A stretch of DNA of 64,000 bases from Manduca sexta. Lineage: Eukaryota > Arthropoda > Insecta > Lepidoptera > Sphingidae. This document shows positions 26,401-38,400 of the stretch, in pieces. Both the position numbers and the translations under genes were made by a program. The stretch spans positions 5,206,983 to 5,270,982 of the forward strand of contig NC_051138.1 of NCBI RefSeq assembly GCF_014839805.1, in the 5' to 3' direction. The notes beneath the pieces were generated by a model. The model saw nothing but the letters and a program-made list of their open reading frames with translations, ran no database searches and was not told the DNA's origin. Numbering within the stretch: the stretch's first letter is position 1; each line of letters starts with the position of its first letter.

Positions 26401-29400
26401 TTGTTGCTATAATATAGAAAAATATTAAAGTTCTTGCACTGATGCAAATCTACGGACCAAATTTCCTAGCAAGATGTTCTCATAGAACCCATCTAAGTTC
26501 GCGTCGTGGTCTCACTTGTTTACCTACTTTCATTTCTGCATGACTTGCGCAAACACCGTATATTAAGTGAAATACTGTTTGTAGAAACTGCTATGTTATC
26601 ATCCTTGAATGTTTACATTACCGAAATTTTAACACACGCAAAATTACGTTTTAATGTTAATTTTATTTCCTAGACCCTTAATGCTTAGGTCGACAACTGG
26701 GTCACCTCATACAAATGACTATCGTAATTTCAAACACCTTCATGTGTATGATTATTCACCCACACACACGCAGCGCTTTAGTAATCATGCCATCTCAGTA
26801 TATTGCGTACAAAACTAACCTTATGGAGCTGAACCATGAAATTTGGCGAGGCTATGAAAAGAAGGAAGGAAATTTGATAAACTTTTGATGAGGGTATGAC
26901 CCATATTAAAAATAAACCTAGACTTATACACTGGTACATGTAACAGTCCTCATATATTGACGACTATTTATTCCTTTAAGTACTGACAGTTGGCAACCCT
27001 ACTCATGTCTGACACACGCGCATACATGTCACTGGGAATCTGAACAGCGTGATACGACACTAGACTGTATGCATTGGTATATGGTATTGTCGACTATTTA
27101 TTCCTTTATGTACTGACAGTGGACAACCCTAATCATGTCTGACTCACGCGCACACATGACACTTGGACTTTGAACAACGTGATGCGACACGACACGTTTT
27201 GATAGGAAAGTTGAAGTGCGCTCAATAACAGCTGATTTACATAATACACTGCCTGTTTCACGCAATTTCGTTCGCGTAAACTACAAAAATAATTTAATAG
27301 GTTGTGGACCGTCTTAAGGAATTATCATTAAAATCGGATGAAGGGTTTAAAAGGCATAAAAGTAAAAAAAAATATTTTTTATTATTATAATATAGATTTA
27401 TATAAGTAGGTAGAGTAGCTTGTTGACCAAATTAACTAAATAAAAATTATACCTGACTTAAATCGCATGGTTGCCACACGTGGTTTTTGCTAATTTGCCA
27501 TTGTACTTGTTATAATGAAAATCGGCCGATAAAACGTTAGTTAAACTACATCGTATCGCACCGTGTAGAAGCACGCCTATATTTACGCTAGCCATTGATT
27601 CAAGTTATTGGAGAAATCGTTTGCATTCGAAAAATATTTATAATATTCAATTAAAATATTACATAAGGTGTTACTTAACTTTGTTGGTGTTTATAATAAG
27701 TTAGTTTGATCGAAGAAAGCCCGGTTCCTAGCAATTCCACCTTCCATGTTTTTATATAGTATTTTTGTGTTTGAGTGCGAAAACGTAAAACGAATTTTAT
27801 GATATCTAGTGATATGTTCCAATGTAATAACGATGAAAATTCGAAGAAGAAAGGCAGAAAGAACCCACGGGCATTTTTTGTCATCAATTGTCCATTGAAA
27901 GTTTTGTATTTTTTCCCCAATTTCGCCCGTGCTCCAGTCTTCTTTCATCTCGCTCATGCACTTTATATTCCATTCCACGAATAACACTAACATTCCATTT
28001 CTATATATATGATATGATATAGTTGCTTTAGTTATTAAGGCATTTAATAAATATAGTAGGTATTGAAAGAAATTATTTGAAATGTGGCCCAATATATTAA
28101 GATTGCATTTCTGGAAGTAGACCAGAGATTATATCTTATGTATCCAACGGGAATATAAAACTATTAAGCATTAAAAAAACAACAGGATCGTCAATAAACA
28201 AATGTTTTGTTTACAAACAACACAAATATGCAGAAATGAGATCAGGTGAATGAACTCTAGAAGAACTTTAGAAAACTTTCTCCAGACAGTCTCGTACTAC
28301 ATCCAATTGCTATTGCTCACTGGTCATATCAATTGTTAATATAATAATATCAGCCCTGTATTATAATACTCGCTCACTGCTGAGCACGGGCCTCCTCTAC
28401 TACTGAGAGGGATTAGGCCTTAGTCCACCACGCTGGCCTAGTGCGGAGTGGTAGACTTCACACACCTTCGAAATTCCTATAGAGAACTTCTCAGATGTGC
28501 AGGTTTCCTCACGATGTTTTCCTTCACCGTTAAAGCGAACGATAAATTCACAAAGAATACACACATGATTTTAGAAAAGTCAGAGGTGTGTGCCCTTTGG
28601 ATTTGAACCTACGGACATTCGTCTTCGCAGTCCGTTCCACACCCAACTAGGCTATCGCCGCTTCTTCAATTGTTAATACCTTAACTAAATAAATATAAAT
28701 AACTAAAAGTATAATATGAAACTATAAAATAACTGGTTATGATATTTAGGCCTAATGAATATATTCAAATATTCAAAACCAATTTTAAGTTCATATTGCG
28801 TGACACTGCAGTCTAATTAAGACTCTTCCATTAACAATTGAATAAAAAAAGTTGCCGATTCTAATTTTAAAAAATACCCGTTGAATTTTTAACCTTCTTT
28901 CTTTGAACTTTTTTAAAAAAAAAGTTTCATACCAAAAAAATATTTGATTAAAATTTATTATTTACAGATATAAGCACAGAACTAAAGACAAAACCTCTGC
29001 TTGGGAATGCGAAGCATCAGAAAAAATACTCTAAACACACGTACAGACAGGCCGGTCCACTAATGCAGACTTGGATATTGCTTTATAGAAACTATTTAAT
29101 GACCACACGGAATTGCGTAAGTACTTCAAAACTGATATAAATGACAATGCATTCTTAACTTTGATTTATATATCCGTATTTTGTTGTATACCATGTTTGC
29201 TGGGTGCCAGGTCTCTTGTATATAAGAGATTGTCTTGTTAGGTATCACCGCATCATCTATTTCTGCCGCTAAGCAATATTCAATATGCTAATACGGCAGT
29301 CATTTTAGATTTTACGTAGCAACTGCCGTAGTAATCGCCGATAATTGCATTTTTTTATATATTCCTGGTGATAGGATTTATTTTATATCCACCCTAATAG

Positions 29401-32400
29401 CGACCACCACACACAAAGTGTTAAAACCCGCCATAATGGCCCACGTAAGTGTGTTGCGTTCCGGGATCAGCTTGTAATTGGATTCTAATAGTATGGCATA
29501 ATTGTGTCGACTGTCGAGGCGTTATCATCTATCGTCAGCCAAAATTGTATTTGGTCCTCTCCACTTACCATCAGGTGCAGTGAGGTCACTTTACCGTACC
29601 CATTCAAAAGTTATATAGGTTATACACACACAATTATAGAAATAATTAGCAATACATGACTATTAAAATAATATTTTTTTAACAAATTTAAAATTTACAT
29701 AATATTTGCAACATTTAAGACCTCAGTAAGGACAACTGCCTGGCGCAATCACTTTGTGGTTGAGGTACTTCGTTGGACACCTGCAAATCGTTGGTGTAAG
29801 CGTCCTTATTTCCTATAACATTATTAAAACCACAACTTTCACGAAAACGTTTCCTAATAATTCAAATTATTTGTTCTTGCTAGTTTTACCACTTAAAGTT
29901 ATTTTTTATGGTCGCATCATAGTATTATGTAAATGTTAAATAAGTTTATAATTGCGTAACTGGTTGTTCTTGAACTAAAACCGTATTCAAAGCGAACAGT
30001 CAATTGCCTCAGAACGACAATATTGTTTTTATGATACAAACAAATGAACAACAATGAACAGAAAGTAGTCTGTAATATTCCCAAACTACACCTTCTATCT
30101 CCCTGAGCTGCCAAGATGAAAGGTGGAGTGAACACAATAGCTATACGATGTAGTAATATTAATGACCAATTTAATATAAATATCAGTGTATTATTTACTG
30201 TCCTACTGCTGAGCACGGATCTCCTCTACTACACAGAGGGATTATTCCTTAGTCCACCACGCTGGCCTAGTGCGGATTGGTAGACTCCACACACCCTTAA
30301 AATTCCTATAGAGAATTTCTTGGGATTGCAGATTTCCTCATAATGATCCACTTCATCGTTAAAGCCATCGATAATTCACATAGAATACATACATAACTTT
30401 AGAGAGTCAGAGGTATGTGCCCTTGGGATTTGAACCTGCGGACATTCATCTCGACAAACCATTCCACACCCAACAAGGCTGTCGCCGCTATAATTGATAT
30501 AAATTTTATACTTAATTTTAATTACATATTTCTACACTTTGTTAAGGTAATCGCGCTTAACTACGGTAAATAGTATAAAAATGTCTGAAAGAATGCATGA
30601 GAAGATCCAGAAGTAGTAGTCTTAAAGCATGTCCATTTCTGATTCCATCTTTTCTTGTTCCAGTCACTGTTTATGTATCGCGTAGCGGCTCACGTGGTCA
30701 TCGCTCTTATATTCGGGTACCTCTACTCAGGCGTGGGCAACGAAGCTAGCTCAGTTCTTGGCAACTACGTGTATTTGTATGGATCTATGCTGCTCGTTGT
30801 CTACACTGGAAAGATGTCTGTTACTTTATCATGTGAGTAATCTTTTTCTTCTTCTACTTGGCGATTTTCCCGGCCTAGGTACCAGGGTCAGCCATCCTAC
30901 TGCGATCCTTCTATATCGCTCGGTCTTTTGCATCCTGCTCAGTGAGATCATTGCCTCTCATATCTTCCCGAAGAACGTCAAGCCAACGCTTCTTGGGCCG
31001 TCCGCGGGAACGTACACCCGGTACGTTCAGGTACAGGCATTTGCGACCGACGTACTCCTGCGGTTTTCTTAACACGTGACCATACCTTCTTAGGCGGTAT
31101 TTCTTGCGTTAAAGTTGGTTAATTATTATCATGTGAATAATTTTACTATTAATGTAGTAAATAAATGTACTTGAACAAATTCAAACTTTAAATCATCGAT
31201 AGATATTATGTTTGATTGATTTTTTCTTTGTGTGAAATAAAGTGAATGCTTTGTTTTGTTTTGTGGAAAAAAAATATTGGTAAGAAAACAATCTTGTAGA
31301 CGATTTTAAATTTTGAATTTGCTTTTATGTGGGTAGTCATACAATAACGGAGAATTATTAATAAATTACTTCTATTTCTACCAGAATAAGTTTGATCAAA
31401 ATTTAACTTAGAGTAGATAAATGTGCCACAAACTGTATATACTTATATAACACTAATAAAAACATATTTGAAATTAATTTCACGAATTTATCAAAGCAAA
31501 CTGCTAGCAAACAATTACCGGTTCAGTAGTTAGTCACCACGTAACTTTTGATATATTGTTTATTGTTGTTTATTCATTGAACAGTGCATTGTTCCACGCC
31601 ATATACTACAATTTACACGCAAATACAGAACGACTCGTGTAAGACAATGCGGTTACCCACACATGTACAAACCGAGCCAATTTTAATATGGCTGGCAAAA
31701 TTTGCTGGAAAAATAAAAATGGGCTTCATCCGCCTACTCCTATACTTTTTTGCAACGAAAATGTTTCATACATAACATTATGTCCAGAAGGATATCATTA
31801 AGGAAAAATCATCATATAATGAAGGATGCTATTGTTTGTCCTCGTTTAATGATACTTTTTTTTATTTCACGGGGAAAGTGTAATAACCAGTCCCTCTGGC
31901 TCAGGAAGCAACTGCGCGGTTATGTTATGATCATGCTAAAAATCAAGCGACCACTGCGTTGACTCCGCAACGCTGTAAGTATTCAATACTAGCATACCCA
32001 CCAAAAACCCGCGGTAGCCCTCTTCGGGGCGTTAGGAACGGCTACGGTTTTTTCTGTCTAGTGCTTTGTTAACCAGCGCAAATATCCTGACGTAGTGCCA
32101 TCCAACGGCCTGTTTGCTATTGCGTGGAGAACTCAGAGATCCCTGTACACCAAAGGTGGCCTATGCCGTCTACGGCAACATGAGGCAAATCACGCTGCCA
32201 TCCGCCCCAAGAGCCGCTTAGTTATATGCTATACAATAGGTAGATGGCCCCCACCACCACCACCACCACCATCTCCTCGTAGAAGTGGTGCACCGCGCAC
32301 CAGAAACTTCGACTATTAACCTTGGTTGATACGACCGCGTCAGCAAAAGGTCCGTTCCGACTAATCGCTTATCATCTCTTTCCAAGCTAGACAAGTCTCC

Positions 32401-35400
32401 AGTGTCTTGCGGACAACGTTTTAATTATACCTACCTTTATACTTTATTCTGATAACATGTTTACTCATCAATTACTTTGCTCCACACTTGCCAAATTAGA
32501 CCAACTTGGCGGACTGGTTTCCTCGAGGCGACTGACCCCCTTTCGAGAAGCGAAACCTGCACATCTGAGAAGTTCTCTATAGGAATTTCGAAGGTGTGTG
32601 AAGTCTACCAATCCGCACTAGGCCAGCGTGGTGGACTAAGGCCTAATCCCTCTCAGTAGTAGAGGAGGCCCGTGCTCAGCAGTGGGCAAGTATATAATAC
32701 AGGGCTGATATTATTATTATTATACTTTATTTGGTGTGTATCGTGTTTGCAGGTTCAAGTAAATTTTGTTACAAATCATTCAACTTGAAACCCTTTAAAA
32801 TCCATTAGACTGATGTGCTTCACGTGATCTGAGGATTGAGCACTAGGTTTTCGCCATAGTCGTAAATACATGCGTAATTAAGGATTTGGTTAAGTATATT
32901 TTTAATCGCGGAAAATATGGGAAAGAAATCTCAATCTGCCTCGTGTACTGTATATTTAATTTCATTATAATTATATTTATCAGTGCCACACTCAATTATA
33001 TACAAAGATATTGATATTTTAGCGCACGTGCAATAGGTAATTAAATAAATCATACTCGTGATATTATTGGATTTGCAACAATGTTGCGCATATTTCTTTA
33101 CATTGTATGAAAGCTTTTTAGTCCATCACATGTGAATACCTTAGTCAAGTATTATTGGATCTTTTGTGTAAAAATCTGCCTGGAATCGATCTAGTTATTT
33201 ATTTCTGCAGTTGCAAAATAAGTCATCTGTTTTTTTCGAGCTGATCTTGACATGTTTAGTCTACGCTCTAGCAAATTATTCAAATATAGTCATAAACTAC
33301 AATGTATATATAATTTGTATGACATATGCAAATTTAAGTCCATTAATACATTGTGTGTTATATTCTATAATAACCTATAGATAAAAGATTAATAACGCAT
33401 TCGCTCGGAGTTACAAAGTCCATATAGAAATGATTCAGAGACATATTTTTTTCTATTATAAAAGGATCGTAACGAAATACAATGGGCGGTAGACACTCAT
33501 ACAAAATATGACACTGAAAAATGTACCCGGGGCGAGTTCGTAAACATTTTGTAAGACATTTTTTGTAGGTCGAGCCTGATGCGTAAAAAAATCTGTAATT
33601 TAGTATTTATCATCTGTTTTGGTGATTTATTTATAATCATTAAGTCTACACATACTATCTTTTTTGTGCCAGAGGTCAATAACAATCAGGGAAGTAAACA
33701 TTTTTTTATATGTCTGTCTAGTATTCAATTTATTTGCATGAATTGAAACGAAGGTATTTATTTATGTTTAGTTTTTTTGTGCTCTTGTATAGTAACTACA
33801 TATTTTTAGAATCTGCTGGAAGTTAGTTTATTTTTTATAACGTAGACATTAACTTCTGTTAGCATATAAAATATGTTTATCCTATGATTCCAGGATAGAA
33901 GGGATACTTATATGGATATCCCTTATGGCAAATGCCCAATACCGGAATATATTAAATGAATGACTTAATAAACTAATGGCTCAAAATGGCTACTTATAAA
34001 AAACCACAATCCACGTCTTACATTAGCTTCGTTTCGATTAATGAATTAATAAAAGTATACTGTAGAGTGAAATTGGAATAAATGGCATACAAAATATTTA
34101 CAAGACCGCATCAAGATACGATAGTAAAACGAGTTGAATGGACTTTACACAGCTGTCTTCAGTGCAATTTACATGCCATTATAGTCTTTCATTGAAATTA
34201 AATATTTACTATCATTACTGCAATCCATGTAATTTCAATACGAATCTCAAAAGTAGTTGAATTTTAGAACATTATATTTTCCGACCTAAATTTATGACCT
34301 CTCCTTAGTCTTATTAGCATATTTTTCACATAAATTATAAATACAGTCCAGTCAGGGCGCCCTATTCCATCTACGGGGGGAATACGTCTTTGTAATTACG
34401 GACGTCCTAATTAAAGGGTAGTTTTAAAAGCAATATAGATAAGCAGGGGATTTTGACTCTTACCTACACGGCTATCAAACCTGTCCTATGGAGTAGAACG
34501 CCCGTAATTAGTAGACAGAGGGGGTGTATGAAACTGAATAACTAACTATATTGGATTCGCGTCATGGAGAAGACCATTGTTCAAAATTACTAAACGTGAT
34601 ATTTAAATACGCCACTATTGGCGAAGAGTCCATATAACCCGATTTCTTCCGGCTTCCCTTTCGTAATTGACGTAAAATCTAATTATCATTACAAATATTT
34701 GCAGAGCGCATTTATGCATATTAGTACCTTTATTACGTTGTGTTGGGTTCACATTCGGAAAATTTCGCTCTTCGCCACTGACTGCCATAATAACTTGACG
34801 TGTTATTTTTTATATAACTACTATTCAGTGGCTAGATAATGAATTAGTTTTTTACGTTGAACAGTAATTTCAGCCTACAAACCCTAGCAAAGACTAATGA
34901 GGTCTGAATGATTTATTTTTAACAATTATGAAGTTGACGTTTGGTCAAAGAACTTACGGGTAAGCAACAGCTTGGTACCTCTGGCATTGGTTTACTCCAT
35001 GGGCGATGGATGCTGCTTACCATCAAGCAGACCGCTTGCTCGCATATAAACATTATTATATAATTCTCAGTGGTTTTTGCAGTCGGTATTTTTTTTTATA
35101 AAAAGATTTTTCTAGTACTTTTTCATGCCTAGGAGTGATAATAATGATATCCCGAACATCTGGCCCGAGACTTAACCATTTATGAACCCTTAGATTTGCA
35201 TTACCCCAGTTTTAGCAACCCGGATCTAATAAGCTTTCGTTACTGTAGATTGCATAACTAAACTTGAACTTACGCAAGATTTGAGGGTACACATATTACT
35301 GTAGAGAGATAACAAACAAAAAAACGTAGTTTCGTCTGCTTTCGCTACGGCTTCATAATCACGACCCAATGGCTTAGCGAGTGTGTGTGTGACGTAACAT

Positions 35401-38400
35401 CGCGCGGTCGTACATTATTACACTACTATACCTTATACAAGTTATGCGTGTTTTTATATTTATTATCTTCTTTAAAGTTGTGTGAATGTCATGACAATAC
35501 TTAGAATTTGGAAACACCCATTTAGTCAAAAACATTTCATTTCATTTCATCATGCAAGCTATGCAAAGATATTGAACTATATAGTTACTTATAGACAGGA
35601 CATCAGGGCCAAATTTCTGCTCCAGAAGTTATTACCAATTGGTGATAACTTCCGTATGACAAGATGTCAAAAAGTTCTAAGATATTAATACAAAAATAAT
35701 ATACTTACAGAAAATATTATGTTAATATCGCATTAAAAACATGCAAATCATACTATATATGAAGTATTTTACATTGATATTTTGCTATTTCACGGTAGTT
35801 TTAGTAACCATCGCGTGAGCGCAAATTTTTTATATAACAATCTTCCCAATGTCCGTTCTATATAATTTTATAACTCTGAAGCTATGAATAAAATTTACAA
35901 ACAATATAACCCATCAAATATTAGGCTGTTACTGCTCTTCGATTTGTTTATAAACAACACATTACATTATCATGTGTGCAATGTGATAAAAACCGGAGAG
36001 GTACGAGTTGGACTCGCACACCAATGGTTCTGCATAAACTTGTAAATAAGCTATCTACTTTATATATATTATGTTCATTCAAACTAGACAAACTTAACTA
36101 TAACAAATTTTAACTATTACATTATTTGTCATTACAAGGAGGTACCCATCGAACCAATCGCGATCGCCGAAAATACAATCAATATTTTTAAATCAAATTA
36201 ACTTAAAATTTACTAAATAGATGGCGCTGACACACATTGTCTGCTATTTGTATTTTTTTATCCTAGAAAAGTACACAATGGCGTATGACACAAGGAAAGC
36301 CACGAGCAACAACTAGTGAAATATAAATAATATTCCACCTCATCTAATAACAAGGCAGGTCAAAGAGTTACCTTAGTCATTTACTAAACGTTTAATAAGT
36401 ATAATGGCGGTGCTATAATTACCTACATCGTTTCAAGCGCACGTCGTAATTATAACGAAGTGGCAATTAGAACAATAAAATTATGATCTTGTACTCTATA
36501 AACACTTTATATTCTATATTATATTGTAAATAAGTGACTATTATAATTTATGTTTAATGTGAGTTACCGCAATAAACGTATTTTCTTTCTTTCTATTACC
36601 TAATTTGCTACTAATAGTGTGCTTCGGATTTTATCGTGGTTTTATATTTTAGTTTTCTCCTGACGTTTCGAAGACTTTGCAGAGTCGTGGTCACGAGGGG
36701 GACTAAGGTGTTCATCCGCAAAGTCAAAGTTACAATATCGACCTACATTTTACAAATATACAAATTTTAATTTCTAACATTCGCGTAAACATAAGAAATC
36801 ATTAGTGTTCTTCGGCCCAAGCCCCGTAATGATATAGAGGCGAATTTATAAATAGAGAATACTTTCAGATTTACAGAAAAGAGAGGTATTGGCCACATAG
36901 TCTTTTTATCTCTTTCTACAAATTGGTACTATTTTGGGGTATTAACTAATTCTCCGTCCGTTCTCTATGTCTCCTTCTAAGCCGATTACATAGTAGGTAT
37001 ATTATCTTATGACGTCTGCTATTATTTAAATCATTCATGTTTTAATTTCTTTCTATTCCAGTTCCATTGGAAATGAATATTTTGCGAGGCGAGTACTTCA
37101 ATCGGTGGTATAACCTAGGTCCATATATTATCTCGATATTGGCTGTGGAGTTACCATTTCAAGTAAGTTTAAACCTACTTTAATTAATAGGAGGGTACTT
37201 GATTACCCAGGTTTTATTGACCAATTAATTTTTAAAATTTAATTCAGATTTTCAAATTATTAAAATACTTAATGTAACGCTCTGCGGCTTACAAATCATT
37301 GAATTATACATCACATGCAACCAATTAATTACAATATTCTAATGGATGATGTCCATTAGACAGCACGATTGTATGAATAATATTGTGACTTCGTATCCTT
37401 CCGACTTATCAGTAGCTCCACGAATAGATTAAAAAATAAATAATTTCCATTCCGTGCAATCCGGTTTTTATACAGAATGTTGCAAAATGAAGGTATCAAC
37501 ATTACCCCTTGGTGCAAAACATGAAATAGATATCTTGTCACAAAAGATGAAAAATATTTAAAGCTAAGATTCAATTCAATAGAAATCTTTATTTGTATAA
37601 GTAATAATGTATCAAATGTTCTTTAAAAAAATGTAAATATTTAAGAAATACCTTCGAATATGTATGCTACGATACAATCGGATAATATCTATACCATTTA
37701 TATATGTAAATTGTAAACTATAGAAAAAACAATTCAATTTTCTTTTTTTAACTTTACCAACTACGAATCAATTAACCTTTTTGAAATTTTTTTATTCATA
37801 CCCTTTATGCAACGAAACATACCCAATGAATTCATAATAAATACGAAACATAATAATAGAAATTAGCCTGAAACGCTAGTAACCATAAATTCTCCTTGAC
37901 AAAGCTAAGTTTAGACTAGCAAATTCCTGCAGCAATATATTGCGCAACTAATACTAGTTGCTTTTATAATAGCGGTAATATTTAAAATGCAATTTGCCGC
38001 AAGTTCTGAAAGCTTCAAAATCTGCAGAAATCAACTTGCCATAATATCTCATATTTGCTCAAATTCGACTTCTGTAAGTTTTCTAATATAAACTCCCGGT
38101 CTTGTTTCCAGATGATATCATGCGTATCCTACGTAGTGCTATCGTACTGGTTAACGGACAACCCGCTGGAGCCGACCCGAGCGACCCTGTTCCTTGCAAC
38201 GGTGGTTGCAACCTCACTCTGCGCCCAGGCATGGGGATACTTTATCGGCTCCACAACACCTACTAAGGTAATAGTGTGCCAACTTTCTTTTAACGTGTAG
38301 TTCAACAAACTTTCACTTTGTTTCGTTCCGCTTACTTGTTTTTGTAAGTATGGCGTAGAATGTACTATTATTTTCTTGATATAAGTGAAGATGTGCATAT

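Larger units (their letters stand above)
30833..37061 (+). other. Gene A intron after exon g (6.2 kb)
   Basis: The longest visible intron of gene A. It holds the RTE fragment, a GC-rich unassigned patch at 31890-32420 with a CCA-repeat run near 32246, a SINE-1, MITE H copy 2, repeat F and repeat G. No extra coding exon is needed, because exons g and h join in frame. Confidence 0.7.

Noticed and set aside
27691..28092. 133-codon minus-strand open frame
   Set aside because: No recognisable family; A+T-rich composition; overlaps a short dispersed repeat also found at 8878.
30758..31072. 104-codon plus-strand frame over exon g and the following intron
   Set aside because: It is in the wrong frame for exon g and antisense to the RTE fragment.
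36628..36700. Hammerhead ribozyme suggested by CGAAACGTC on the minus strand
   Set aside because: No CTGATGA core was found next to it, so the conserved catalytic half is absent.
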